Virus record (IMG/VR): IMGVR_UViG_3300044710_000137
Span: 20,546-84,545 of that record
Length of the DNA stretch: 64,000 nt
Source of the DNA: a virus
Reading direction: 5' to 3' (one strand)
Below, in pieces: positions 35,396 through 44,285 of this stretch (positions within the stretch are counted from its first letter, which is position 1; each line of letters opens with the position of its first letter). A program made the translations under genes and the position numbers. Under the pieces are notes generated by a model. That model was not told the origin of the DNA. It made no database searches and worked only from the letters and a program-made list of their open reading frames with translations.

Positions 35396-37777
35396 TTGAC
35401 CAAAAAGCAGCAGCCGTCCTTCTCGATGCCCGCGCCGACGCCAAAAGGCCGAAGGCCGCGCAACCTCCGGACGACCGTTTCAAGCGGCCCCGAGCCGAAC
35501 AAGGATTTGACGGCGGTATCGGCCATCGATCCCGTTCCCGGTATTGACGGCGATCCCGAGAAGATCCGGCACGGCGAAATACTGATGCGCGCCAAAGCGC
35601 GATTTCGCAAGGCCAACGATGCCGACCAAAACGATAGGGCCGAAGCCTTATTGGATCTCAGGTTCTACGTGGGCCAGCAGTGGGACGACGGCGTATACAA
35701 CGAAAGATTTACGTCTGGCCGGCCGGCCGAGACGTTCAACCGCATCCAGCCCATCTGCCGCATGGTGGCGAACGAGTTTCGCCAACAGCGTCCCTCCGTC
35801 CAGGTGCGGCCCGTGGGATCGGGCGCCGACATTAGTGTTGCCGAACTATACGAGGGAATCGTCCGGCACATCGAAACGCAATCCGACGCGGAAACGGCGT
35901 ACGACTTCGCGGACGAAATGATGGTGGTCTGCGGGCGGGGCTCGTTCCGCTTCGTGTGCGAGTGGGTGGACGAACTGGACGAGACGGGCCACCCGCTGTG
36001 GATCCAGGAAATCAAAGTTCAGAAAATCCTGAATCCCTTCGCCGTCTATTGGGATCCCTCCGCGGTCCAGCCCGACAAATCGGACGCGCTCTACTGCTTC
36101 ATCACCGAGGACGTGGATCGCGACGAGTTCAAGGCGCAGTACCCGAATGCCTCGTTAACCTCGCTCTCCAATTTCCGTGGAACGGGCGACGAGCAGCTCT
36201 GGTTCCCGGAAGGCAATCGCATCCGGGTAGCCGAGTACTTCGAGATAACGAGTACGGAACGCAACGCCTGCATCATGCAGGATGGCACCGTGCGCTGGGA
36301 AGACGAACTCGCCGGTGAGAAACCGTTAGCCACGCGCGCCGTCAGCACGCAAAAGTGCGACTGGTACAAAATCTCGGGCGTTGAAGTCGTCGAGGAAGCC
36401 GTTATCCCCGGCGAATTCATCCCCGTGGTGACCATGCAGGGGCACGAGTACATCGTGCAGGACAAGCGCATGTCTATGGGCCTCGCCAGAACTATGCGGG
36501 GCGCGCAGCGCATGTACAACGTAGCCAGGAATGGGGCTATCGAGTGCGTCCTATTGGCTCCCAGGGCTCCCTGGATCGTGTGGGAAGGCCAGACCGAGAA
36601 CCACGAGCAGGAATGGAAACAGGCCAACATCCGCAACATGCCGTACCTGACCGTGCGGCCCGTCGCCGGTCCCGATGGCACGCTGTTACCCGCGCCAACC
36701 CGGAACACGTGGGAAGCGCCCATCCAGTCCATGACGCAGCTCATGGGCCAGGCGGATAACGATGTCAAGGCCACCAGTGGGATTTATGACGCAAGTCTGG
36801 GTAATAAAGATTCGCAGGACCGCAGCGGAAAAGCGATCCAGGCTCTCCAGACGCAAGGCGCCACCGCGACCTTCAGCTACTCGGACAACGCCGCACGGGG
36901 AATAAGGCAAGCGGGCGCCATTATGACGTCCATGATTCCGCACATCTACGACACGGCGCGGGTTCAGCGCATAGTCAAGCCGGACGGCTCGGCCGAGATG
37001 ATCCCGATCAACCAGCACTTCCAGTTGGTACCGGGCGAAGACGGACGCATTGAAAACAAACTGCTGGACGCCGCTATCCCCGGCATGTCCAAATTCCACG
37101 ACTTGACCATCGGCAAATACGATGTCGTGGTGGCGATGGGTCCTTCCTTCCAGACCAAGCGGCAGGAAGCATTTTCGTTATTGGTCGATCTCGCCAAGGC
37201 GTTCCCGCAAATTATGCAGGTTGCGGGCGACATCATCACCGCCAACTGGGACGCGCCGTTCGCGCAGGAATTGTCGAAGCGCCTCAAATTCCTGTTGCCT
37301 CCGGCCATTCAACAGGCCGAAGCGCAAACCGCCGGCCAGCAGGCTATCAGCCCCGCCGCCTTCGCCCAACAACAGCAGATTATCCAGGGGTTACAGGCAC
37401 AATTGCAACAACTGGTTCAGGTATTGCGCGAGAAGAAGATAGAGGCGGACGGCAAGACCAGGATCGCGCTGATGAACAATATCGCGGGCATCATCGAGGC
37501 GGAGGTCAAGGCCGGAAGCGTTTCGGCTGGCGGACTGGCCCAGATGAACATGGACGCCGTAGGGCGCATGGTGGATATGATGATGGCCTCCGCGCAAGCA
37601 GACCAGGCGGACGCCGCGGCTACGCAGGAGCAAACGCATCAGGCAGGATTGGCGCAAGCTCAACAGGGCCACGAAGCGGACCTCGCGGCTCAACAGCAAC
37701 AGCACGAGAAAGATTTAGCCGCTATGCCGCCGGCAGCCGCGCCCCAGGGTAGCGGTTCAATGCCTCTTGCCGCGTGA
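35396..37777 (+). CDS. Portal protein, P22-like
   Basis: The 793-residue protein shows the P22-type portal pattern: LDLRFYVGQQWDDGVYNERF (residues ~83-102), RMVANEFRQQRPSVQVRPVG, then YEGIVRHIETQSDAETAYDF and NPFAVYWDPSAVQPDKSDAL. The C-terminal ~130 residues are Gln/Ala-rich coiled coil, likely the barrel region. It forms the dodecameric DNA channel at one capsid vertex. TTG start at 35396 with no strong ribosome site; the next ATG would lose only ~10 residues. Confidence 0.85.
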   Translation: MTKKQQPSFSMPAPTPKGRRPRNLRTTVSSGPEPNKDLTAVSAIDPVPGIDGDPEKIRHGEILMRAKARFRKANDADQNDRAEALLDLRFYVGQQWDDGVYNERFTSGRPAETFNRIQPICRMVANEFRQQRPSVQVRPVGSGADISVAELYEGIVRHIETQSDAETAYDFADEMMVVCGRGSFRFVCEWVDELDETGHPLWIQEIKVQKILNPFAVYWDPSAVQPDKSDALYCFITEDVDRDEFKAQYPNASLTSLSNFRGTGDEQLWFPEGNRIRVAEYFEITSTERNACIMQDGTVRWEDELAGEKPLATRAVSTQKCDWYKISGVEVVEEAVIPGEFIPVVTMQGHEYIVQDKRMSMGLARTMRGAQRMYNVARNGAIECVLLAPRAPWIVWEGQTENHEQEWKQANIRNMPYLTVRPVAGPDGTLLPAPTRNTWEAPIQSMTQLMGQADNDVKATSGIYDASLGNKDSQDRSGKAIQALQTQGATATFSYSDNAARGIRQAGAIMTSMIPHIYDTARVQRIVKPDGSAEMIPINQHFQLVPGEDGRIENKLLDAAIPGMSKFHDLTIGKYDVVVAMGPSFQTKRQEAFSLLVDLAKAFPQIMQVAGDIITANWDAPFAQELSKRLKFLLPPAIQQAEAQTAGQQAISPAAFAQQQQIIQGLQAQLQQLVQVLREKKIEADGKTRIALMNNIAGIIEAEVKAGSVSAGGLAQMNMDAVGRMVDMMMASAQADQADAAATQEQTHQAGLAQAQQGHEADLAAQQQQHEKDLAAMPPAAAPQGSGSMPLAA

Positions 37778-38051
37778 GGGTTTCGTTAATGATGACGCCG
37801 CTGTAGAATTGCAGGTCGCGGCAACGCTCCTCCTCCAATTTCTCCCAGTGTGCCTGTATTCGCGCCCACGCGGGTCGCATGTAGCACCTGTCGAATTCTT
37901 CTAAGCTGAGGTAATACGGCCAGGGAAAAGCCGCCTTCGGTATTGAGATGAGCCTCGCCCCCGGACGCCATAGCAGCTTCTCCGGGTCCAGCGCGGCTCC
38001 AGCCAGGATAGCGAACAGGGCGCGGCGGGTTAAGGCAGCGTTCGGCATCAC
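37722..38051 (-). CDS. Small phage protein with signal-like start
   Basis: MMPNAALTRRALFAILAGAA, with a twin-arginine-like RRALF and a short hydrophobic stretch, then a helical region (AWARIQAHWEKLEEERCRDL). The 3' end overlaps the portal gene by 56 bases. Function unknown. Confidence 0.5.
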   Translation of the reverse strand: MMPNAALTRRALFAILAGAALDPEKLLWRPGARLISIPKAAFPWPYYLSLEEFDRCYMRPAWARIQAHWEKLEEERCRDLQFYSGVIINETLTRQEALNRYPGARLPAA

Positions 38052-38293
38052 AGCCCCTCCGACTCGTCTGCATCGGTAATCCGTACCGGGTCCATACCCC
38101 GTTCCTTCATGGCCTGCTCTTTCAAGAGCACGTTCAGGTGCGGGCGTATTTCAGCCTCTTTCTCGGATGGACAAGGCAACGCAAGAATCTCGAAATGCGA
38201 ATTAGCGTCGTAGTCAATCTCGAAACAGTATGTACCCACATGCCGTTGGCCTTCGGGTTTATGCTTGTCCACGATTGAGACGCCGATAATCAT
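38048..38293 (-). CDS. Hypothetical protein, 81 aa
   Basis: MIIGVSIVDKHKPEGQRHVG then FEIDYDANSHFEILALPCPS and a helical, charged end. Overlaps the next gene by ATGA. No family recognised. Confidence 0.5.
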   Translation of the reverse strand: MIIGVSIVDKHKPEGQRHVGTYCFEIDYDANSHFEILALPCPSEKEAEIRPHLNVLLKEQAMKERGMDPVRITDADESEGL

Positions 38294-38336
38294 AGGCTCA
38301 CGACTCCGATCTTACCAGCCCCTACCCCTTTTTAGG

Positions 38337-38430
38337 TATTGGCGAGCTTCGAGCTTTTGGCGCCCGCGAACATCGGGCCAATGGGTGAGCGCTTCACTGC
38401 CGCGCACCTTTCGCCGCATGCCCGACTGAT
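38337..38430 (+). repeat. Junction repeat family B, copy 4
   Basis: TATTGGCGAGCTTCGAGC ... CATCGGGCCAATGGGTGAGC ... TCGCCGCATGCCCGAC, ending shortly before a family-D tract. Confidence 0.75.
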
Positions 38431-38455
38431 GACGGCGCTGCATTTCCCCCACGTC

Positions 38456-38487
38456 CAGCCACCAGCCACCGACCACCAGCCACCGCC
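38456..38487 (-). repeat. Low-complexity repeat family D, copy 4
   Basis: CCAGCCACCAGCCACCGACC and ACCAGCCACCGCC immediately before the ATG at 38491. Confidence 0.8.
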
Positions 38488-38490
38488 TTT

Positions 38491-38673
38491 ATGACGCGCG
38501 CCCAATCCAAAAAACACGGCAAGATCCCCTCGGACCTGGTGCCGTCGATCCTGCGCGGCCGCGGAAACAACCCGCCAGTGCCCGCCAGCCAATTGCGTAA
38601 ATGGTCCCGCATGCGCCTCGAAACCTTCCTGCGTAACGGCCAGCCTCCAACCCCGGTAAACAAGCGTTTCTAA
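38491..38673 (+). CDS. Small basic phage protein, 60 aa
   Basis: MTRAQSKKHGKIPSDLVPSI then LRGRGNNPPVPASQLRKWSR. Basic, partly disordered. Placed between portal and coat genes. Unrecognised. Confidence 0.5.
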   Translation: MTRAQSKKHGKIPSDLVPSILRGRGNNPPVPASQLRKWSRMRLETFLRNGQPPTPVNKRF

Positions 38674-38688
38674 AAAGGATTTCTCTCC

Positions 38689-39141
38689 ATGTACACTCCC
38701 GCGTTCATCTCGAAGCAAGGCTCGTTCGATAGCGATATCAACGGCCAATTGAATCTGAATTTCCTCCTGGCCACCCTCTCCATGGGTCTTGGCGCGCCCT
38801 CCGCGATCGCCGCGTCCGGCGCCGTGAATCCGAACGTCTCGGGTTGCTACGTCATCACCAAATCGACTGCCTTAGCGGCTCTGACTTTGGCCGCTCCGAT
38901 TGCCGGCGCGCCGCAGTTCAATGCGCAAGGCGTCAACGTGGGCGGCAACGACGGAACGATTATCTTCTTCACCTCGAATTCGGCGTATGCGCACACCGTC
39001 ACGGCGACGGGACTCTACCAGGACGGCGCGGGCGATGTGAACCTGGCGACGTTTGCGGCGCATGCCGGGGCGTCGTTCGCCATCTGGGCGTACAACGGCA
39101 AGTGGAATACGCTGTTTTTGCAAAACGTCACGATGAGCTAG
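38689..39141 (+). CDS. Virion-type protein, 150 aa
   Basis: MYTPAFISKQGSFDSDINGQ, then beta-rich with small residues (GCYVITKSTALAALTLAAPI; GTIIFFTSNSAYAHTVTATG) and ASFAIWAYNGKWNTLFLQN. This pattern occurs in minor capsid or decoration proteins. AAAAAGGATTTC precedes the ATG. No signal peptide. Confidence 0.55.
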   Translation: MYTPAFISKQGSFDSDINGQLNLNFLLATLSMGLGAPSAIAASGAVNPNVSGCYVITKSTALAALTLAAPIAGAPQFNAQGVNVGGNDGTIIFFTSNSAYAHTVTATGLYQDGAGDVNLATFAAHAGASFAIWAYNGKWNTLFLQNVTMS

Positions 39142-39352
39142 TCTCTGGCCGTATTCGCTCGACGTGGAATGAACCGATAACTTTATCGCATGCGGCGCAA
39201 GTCACCACGAGTGTCCGGGTAGCTTTGTCGTAGGCGACTTTAGCCAGCGGGCTCCGGTGACACTTCGAATACAGGATCAACTGGCAGTCGTCATGGTTGC
39301 ACCCAGGCGTAGCGCAATGCGCGTTCTGCAGGTCCTCGCTGTACAGCGCCAT
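39128..39352 (-). CDS. Zinc-binding hypothetical protein, 74 aa
   Basis: Start at 39352 (MALYSEDLQNAHCATPGCNH). Cys/His residues: CATPGCNHDDC, then CHRSPLAKVAYD and CAACDKVIGSFHVE. Likely one or two zinc sites. Converges with the rightward virion gene (14-base overlap). Confidence 0.5.
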   Translation of the reverse strand: MALYSEDLQNAHCATPGCNHDDCQLILYSKCHRSPLAKVAYDKATRTLVVTCAACDKVIGSFHVERIRPETSSS

Positions 39353-39375
39353 GGGCCAATCGTAACCCATCTCTA

Positions 39376-39473
39376 CCAGCGGAAGGTGCGCGGCAGACAG
39401 CCATAGCAAAGGTCACCACAAGCCCGCGCGCCACTGAACACATCGAAGCTCCCAACCTATAAAGATTTTCCAA
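39376..39473 (+). repeat. Junction repeat family C, diverged copy
   Basis: TACCAGCGGAAGGTGCG ... ACATCGAAGCTCC ... CTATAAAGATTTT keeps the start, CGAAGC and AAAGATTT blocks of family C with other sequence between. It precedes the scaffold gene by ~90 bases. Confidence 0.4.
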
Positions 39474-39566
39474 CCTCGACCCTAGCGGCTGGGTCAGGGA
39501 ATACCAACCTTCCCAGAATTAAAACCGTGACAAAAATATCATCCCCCAAAGGACGAAAGAACAATA

Positions 39567-40625
39567 ATGGAAATAGTCAGCACTACTGACAGCTACGAGC
39601 AATCAGCCGCAGCGCTCGCAGCTCACGGTTACGAGGCAGAGCCCAAACCGACCGCGGCGCCACCCTCCGCCGATTCCCCGGTTGAACAAGTAACACCCCC
39701 TACCGAGGAAATCAAAACCGATCCGGACCCGGACGCCGGACTTTTGGAACAGGTACAGCCGGGAGTAAAACCAGCTCCCAAGAAGAAGCAGAGCGCCCAG
39801 GAGCGCATCGACGAGATAACCGCCCAGCGTTATGAAGAACGCGGACGCTTACAGGCTGAAATCGACCGCCTGAAAGCCTCCATCGAGGGAAAGCCCGCGG
39901 ATAAGCCCATCCCGCCTCCCGTGGTGGAACCAATGAAGCCGGAACGGCCCAAGCGTCCCAAGCAGTCGGAATTCGACACCACTGAAGAATTCGAGACAGC
40001 CGATGGCGTTTACGACACCGCCATGGAGAAGTACGAAACGGACCTGGCCACCTACACCGAGGACCGCGCCGTAGCCAAATTCCAACAGCAGCAGGCCCAA
40101 GAAGCCTCCGTTGCCAGAGTTACGGCTATCCACGCCGCCGGGCTCGATAAATATTCGGACTACGAGGACGTCGTGCAGAAAAACGACGCCATCACCATCT
40201 CGACAGCCATGTTGGATGCTATCGGCGAGTACGAAAACGCCGAGGACTTCCTCCACTTCATCGGGACTCATCCCGCCGAAGCCGCCGAGTATGTCGCGGA
40301 TACCTTCACTCCAGGGACAACGATGTATAGCCCCCGTGAGGCGCGCGCCGCCGGCCGCATCGTGGCCAACCTCGCGGCGCAGTTCGCCGCCGCACCCGTC
40401 GCTCCCTTAGCTCCTCTTGCAGCTCCTGCAACCGATTCACCCGCCGCGCCCCCCGCGGTTCCTCCCGTCGCTGCACCTGTTCCAACCCGCAGAATAACCG
40501 CGGCACCCGCTCCCATAGCCCCGCTCCGCCCCTCCGCCGCAGCCGGTCAACCCGATCCCAAAAGGGAAATCGGCAAGAACGGCTGGACGGTCGCCAAAGA
40601 GCGCGAGCTGATGAAGCGCCGCTAA
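39567..40625 (+). CDS. Scaffolding-type protein
   Basis: The 352-residue protein is acidic, Pro/Ala-rich and helical (QSAQERIDEITAQRYEERGR; RLQAEIDRLKASIEGKPADK), with a long disordered C-terminal part (APVAPLAPLAAPATDSPAAP) and a basic end (KREIGKNGWTVAKERELMKR). Composition, size and place directly before the coat gene are those of P22-like scaffold proteins, which guide procapsid assembly. Called from context more than from sequence motifs. Confidence 0.65.
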   Translation: MEIVSTTDSYEQSAAALAAHGYEAEPKPTAAPPSADSPVEQVTPPTEEIKTDPDPDAGLLEQVQPGVKPAPKKKQSAQERIDEITAQRYEERGRLQAEIDRLKASIEGKPADKPIPPPVVEPMKPERPKRPKQSEFDTTEEFETADGVYDTAMEKYETDLATYTEDRAVAKFQQQQAQEASVARVTAIHAAGLDKYSDYEDVVQKNDAITISTAMLDAIGEYENAEDFLHFIGTHPAEAAEYVADTFTPGTTMYSPREARAAGRIVANLAAQFAAAPVAPLAPLAAPATDSPAAPPAVPPVAAPVPTRRITAAPAPIAPLRPSAAAGQPDPKREIGKNGWTVAKERELMKRR

Positions 40626-40635
40626 CCCGAGAACG

Positions 40636-40683
40636 GTGATTGGTGGCTGGTGGCTGGTGGCTGGTGGATTAGTTTTCCACCGG
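40636..40683 (+). repeat. Low-complexity repeat family D, copy 5, with hairpin
   Basis: GGTGATTGGTGGCTGGTGGC ... then stem CTGGTGG (40661-40667)/CCACCGG (40677-40683). It sits between scaffold and coat genes and could act as a processing or attenuation signal. Confidence 0.8.
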
Positions 40684-40729
40684 CCACTGACCACTGCCCA
40701 CTGACCACTGCTTTCTTCTAAGGATTTCC

Positions 40730-41977
40730 ATGTTTCCTCCCAACCAAGAGCTGACGATCAGCATGATTACCAATCGTGCCTTGATCGTCCTCGAAAACGA
40801 CCTCAGTTTCTCAAACACCGTCGATAAGTCGTATAACGACTCGTTCGGCGTCGATGGCGCCAAAATCGGCGCAGTCATCAACATCCGCAAGCCGGCGCAG
40901 TACGTTGTGAACGTCGGACCGGCCATGCAGCCCCAGAGCTTCGTCGAGACCTATGTCCCGCTGACGCTCACCACGCAGGCGCAAGTCAGCGTGAACTTCA
41001 CCACCACGGAACTTCTGTTGAACGTCGACGAGTTCCAGGACCGCGTTCTGAAACCGGCTATCGCGGCGATCGCTAACAAGATCGACTCCGATGGAACGGC
41101 TCTCGCACAGCTCGTTCCCAACTTCGTCGGCATCCCCGGCGTGACGCCCAACCAGATCCTGACCTACCTTCTGGCAGGCGTGCAATTGGATAACAACAGC
41201 ACCCCGGACGATGGGGAGCGCTCCGTCACGGTTTATCCGCTGGCGCAAGCCACCATCGTAGACGCCTTGAAGGGCCTCTATAACCCCCAGAAAATGATTG
41301 GCGACCAAAACATCAAGGGCGCCATGGGCTCGGGGTTCATCGGCGAATGGTACAAGGACCAGAACGTTTGGACTCAAACCATCGGCGCGCTCGGCGGGAC
41401 TCCCGTCGTGAATCTCGGCGCCCAGACCGGCAGCTCCATCAACATCACCGGTTGCACCGCGAACATCGTCAATTGGCTGAACCAGGGCGACAAGGTGCAA
41501 TTCACGGGCGTTTATGCCGTGAACACGCAGTCCAAGGCCCAGATCAACACCCTCCAGGGCTTCACCCTAACGGCGCCGGCTTCGACCACCGCAGGCGGCA
41601 CGGCAGTCCTGCAAATCTCCCCGGCCATCGTGACCACGGGAGCTCAGCAGAACGTCTCCAATTCGCCCATCAACGGCGCGTCTGTTCTGCCTTACGGCCT
41701 CTCCACCACTTCGACGCCCACCGAAAGCACCATCGCCGGCGTCAACACCCCGCAGTCGATGCTCTATCACAAGGACGCCTTCACGGTGGCCTCGGTCGAT
41801 ATGTTCGTTCCCAAGAATGTCGAAATGGGAGCGCGGGCTTCGGACAAACAGGTCGGTTTCTCACTCCGCATTCTGAGAAATTACGACATCTATCAGGATG
41901 GTCTACCGTGCCGCGTGGACGTGCTCTACGGCTGGCAGGCGATCCGTCCGCAGACGGCCTGCATCATCACCGGCTAA
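40730..41977 (+). CDS. Major capsid (coat) protein, P22-like
   Basis: The 415-residue protein matches P22-type coat proteins: N-terminal MITNRALIVLENDLSFSNT, then NIRKPAQYVVNVGPAMQPQS and ETYVPLTLTTQAQVSVNFTT. The C-terminal segment contains QSMLYHKDAFTVASVDMFVP, ending QDGLPCRVDVLYGWQAIRP. HK97-fold with an inserted domain. TAAGGATTTCC lies before the ATG. Highest-expressed gene expected in the region. Confidence 0.9.
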   Translation: MFPPNQELTISMITNRALIVLENDLSFSNTVDKSYNDSFGVDGAKIGAVINIRKPAQYVVNVGPAMQPQSFVETYVPLTLTTQAQVSVNFTTTELLLNVDEFQDRVLKPAIAAIANKIDSDGTALAQLVPNFVGIPGVTPNQILTYLLAGVQLDNNSTPDDGERSVTVYPLAQATIVDALKGLYNPQKMIGDQNIKGAMGSGFIGEWYKDQNVWTQTIGALGGTPVVNLGAQTGSSINITGCTANIVNWLNQGDKVQFTGVYAVNTQSKAQINTLQGFTLTAPASTTAGGTAVLQISPAIVTTGAQQNVSNSPINGASVLPYGLSTTSTPTESTIAGVNTPQSMLYHKDAFTVASVDMFVPKNVEMGARASDKQVGFSLRILRNYDIYQDGLPCRVDVLYGWQAIRPQTACIITG

Positions 41978-41985
41978 TTGAAAAC

Positions 41986-42033
41986 GGTGGCTGGTGGTTG
42001 GTGGCTGGTGGCTGGTGGATTAGTTTTCCACCA
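41986..42033 (+). repeat. Low-complexity repeat family D, copy 6, with hairpin
   Basis: GGTGGCTGGTGGTTGGTGGC ... then perfect stem CTGGTGG (42012-42018)/CCACCAG (42027-42033). The stem differs from the copy at 40661 by one base that keeps pairing. Confidence 0.8.
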
Positions 42034-42088
42034 GTTGCCAGTCCATAGGCCCTAGCCACTCTCTCTTCAACAAGGAAAAACCACTACC

Positions 42089-43132
42089 ATGAAAAACCTC
42101 ACTCGCAACTTCTTCGCCGGCCTCGCACTCGTCGCCGCGCTTCCCTTTTTGGGCCTGGCGCAGCTCGCCACCCAATCGACTACCACCACCGCGGCTATTT
42201 CCGCGCCCAACGCGGCCACCCCGTCCACCCTGTACGACACGTTCTACGTGACGTCCACCACGGGCATGCTGGCGCAAACCTCCCTCGGCACCATTCAGAC
42301 CTGGCTGTATCTCGACAAAGAGGCGGCTCCCGTCATCGCGGTCCCCAGCACCACCTCTGTGACCGTGGCTCGCGGCAGCGGCAGCTATAACCTGGCGACT
42401 TCGCCCGGCGCGCACGTCTCGGGCGTCACCGTATTATTCGGCCCGTTCAACAACTTTGTCGGCTCCGATCCGTCCGGATCTTGCGTCTCGACGAACTACC
42501 AATACCTCCCGCTCGTCGCTACGGCCACCGGCCACCTGATTAACTGCGACTCGATCTCCTCGACTGCGCAGATCTTCGCCCGGACCGGCCCCTCGTATTT
42601 CGTCAGCCCTGCCGGCTGCGGTATCTTGGCCACCACGACCGCGACTACCGACGATGGCATGGTGACCCTGGCCGCGGGTAATGCCGTTCGCAAGCTGGTG
42701 ACCAACACCACGGCGGGAACGACCAACTTCACCTGTCCCATCAATCCGCCCAGCGACGCGCTGGCTAATGGGAAGGGCATTATCATCACCTCGGTCTCGG
42801 AAATGTACGGCGTGCAAGGTACGGGTGGTCTTTACACCTCTACCACGTCGCCCATTATCGACTCCGTGACCTATGCCGCGGCTGGCGGAACCGCCAAGGG
42901 CACCGTGACTACCACGGCATGCGGAACCCTTACGCAAACGCCGGCGTCTCTGGTAACGGCCGTAACCACGTCGGGGGTGTACAACACCGTCAATATGGCT
43001 TGCGGAACTCCGTTCTATGCCAATAGCGCAAGTCCGGTTTCACTGGTGTTCGACTTCCTGTTGGGAAACACCACTACAGCATTGACCTATCAATTGCCTG
43101 GGTTGGTTGTTTACTACGATCAACCTCTCTAA
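42089..43132 (+). CDS. Secreted structural-like protein, 347 aa
   Basis: Signal peptide MKNLTRNFFAGLALVAALPF-LGLAQ. The mature part is Thr/Ser/Ala-rich beta sequence (TFYVTSTTGMLAQTSLGTIQ; LLGNTTTALTYQLPGLVVYY), with a few cysteines. First gene after the coat; likely a minor virion or surface protein. AAGGAAAAA precedes the ATG. Confidence 0.55.
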   Translation: MKNLTRNFFAGLALVAALPFLGLAQLATQSTTTTAAISAPNAATPSTLYDTFYVTSTTGMLAQTSLGTIQTWLYLDKEAAPVIAVPSTTSVTVARGSGSYNLATSPGAHVSGVTVLFGPFNNFVGSDPSGSCVSTNYQYLPLVATATGHLINCDSISSTAQIFARTGPSYFVSPAGCGILATTTATTDDGMVTLAAGNAVRKLVTNTTAGTTNFTCPINPPSDALANGKGIIITSVSEMYGVQGTGGLYTSTTSPIIDSVTYAAAGGTAKGTVTTTACGTLTQTPASLVTAVTTSGVYNTVNMACGTPFYANSASPVSLVFDFLLGNTTTALTYQLPGLVVYYDQPL

Positions 43133-43162
43133 GACTGAAGTTCTTGGATGAAACTGCTCAGG

Positions 43163-43258
43163 GTTTGGTGAGCTTCGCGGCTTCCAAATCCTGAGCGGCA
43201 TCCAGGCCAATCGTCGATGGTTGTGTGGCGCGCACCTTTGGCCGCATGCCCGGCTGGA
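43163..43258 (+). repeat. Junction repeat family B, copy 5
   Basis: GGTTTGGTGAGCTTCGCGGC ... GGCATCCAGGCCAATCG ... TTGGCCGCATGCCCGGCTGG, beginning 30 bases after the stop of 42089-43132. Confidence 0.85.
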
Positions 43259-43285
43259 CAAAAGCGCTGTATCATCGCCACGGAT

Positions 43286-43534
43286 TCAATCGCTCTCGAA
43301 CTCGAAGTAGCGTGCTCCGGGCCTAGCGAGGTAAGCCTCAGGCGGAAGACAGTGCGCCAGAAACTCTTCGCGCGTGGCCTCGCGAATGGCGCGCACAGGT
43401 TGCATAACGGCACCGCCGGCGAAACCGAAAGCTACAGCGCTCCGCCCGACGGCTCCGCATGTCCACTCCATAATGAGTGGGTGGGCCGCCGCAATGTGCC
43501 GCTGCAAAGCCTCCATTTCAGGCTGGGTCTCCAT
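43286..43534 (-). CDS. Hypothetical protein, 82 aa
   Basis: METQPEMEALQRHIAAAHPL then VMQPVRAIREATREEFLAHC. Mostly helical. Leftward, between family-B copy 5 and family-A copy 20. Unrecognised. Confidence 0.45.
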   Translation of the reverse strand: METQPEMEALQRHIAAAHPLIMEWTCGAVGRSAVAFGFAGGAVMQPVRAIREATREEFLAHCLPPEAYLARPGARYFEFESD

Positions 43535-43580
43535 CGCCTAGACCGTACCACCGCTCGACTCAAATCCGCAAGCTGAGGAA

Positions 43581-43636
43581 TTCTACCAGCGCGGGACGCG
43601 GCTGCGGCACGCGCGGCAGCAACACCTAAGGATTTT
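43581..43636 (+). repeat. Junction repeat family A, copy 20
   Basis: TTCTACCAGCGCGGGACGCG ... GCGCGGCAGCAACACC then TAAGGATTTTG, 6 bases before the ATG at 43643. Confidence 0.8.
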
Positions 43637-43642
43637 GATCTT

Positions 43643-44284
43643 ATGAAGCTCTTCTCCGCACTTCTCCTCCTTATTCCATCCCTCCTATTAGCCCAGCCCA
43701 CCCAGCCGAAACAACCCGCCTCGCCGCTTCAAGCCATCCAGGACGAAGGCGTCTTCGATTCGACGGTGCGCAACGCCGTCAACTACAACTTCTACGCGCT
43801 CCAACTGCTTCCCAACGCCGACGCCGGACAAATCCGGTCGGTCACCGTCTGCACGCTGAACCTCATCGACACTTACGTGTTGACGTACAGCGCCTCGGGG
43901 AATTGCTTCCATACGGCGGCGGGTGGCGGGGGCGGCGGATCGGGATCGTTCACGGGTTTGACGGTATCCGGCGCGGCCGCGTTTGGAACGGGATCAAACC
44001 TGCCGACGGCTATCTCTATTTGCGATACGAGCTGCTCAAACCCCACGACCATCGGGGGATTCACCACCGGGTCGGGCTTCGCCGTGGGCGGACCGCTACA
44101 GGACACCATCCCCACTACGGTCGCCGTGATTGGAACCACCTGCACCGCAGGTCAGCTTGGAATCTACGGCGTGGTCGTGACTGACGCCACCTCTCCCAGT
44201 ATCGGCTCTACCGTTGCCGGATCGGGAAGCGCCAAAGCGCAGGTTTGGTGCAATGGCTCGCACTGGAGCGTGACGGGCGTCTGA
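43643..44284 (+). CDS. Secreted structural-like protein, 213 aa
   Basis: Signal peptide MKLFSALLLLIPSLLLAQ. A short helical region, a GGGGGG-rich hinge (residues ~94-101), then Gly/Thr/Ser-rich beta sequence with repeated 'T-GSG-AVG' stretches. Family-A repeat immediately upstream supplies AAGGATTTTG. Confidence 0.55.
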   Translation: MKLFSALLLLIPSLLLAQPTQPKQPASPLQAIQDEGVFDSTVRNAVNYNFYALQLLPNADAGQIRSVTVCTLNLIDTYVLTYSASGNCFHTAAGGGGGGSGSFTGLTVSGAAAFGTGSNLPTAISICDTSCSNPTTIGGFTTGSGFAVGGPLQDTIPTTVAVIGTTCTAGQLGIYGVVVTDATSPSIGSTVAGSGSAKAQVWCNGSHWSVTGV

Positions 44285-44285
44285 T

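Noticed and set aside
34390-35616. 408-aa version of the leftward gene before the portal
   Set aside because: The extra 95 residues would translate the CCCAGCACC tract and overlap the portal start on the other strand; the start at 35331 is better.
38332-38748. 138-codon leftward frame over the family-B and family-D repeats
   Set aside because: It consists mainly of repeat translation and crosses the start of two rightward genes.
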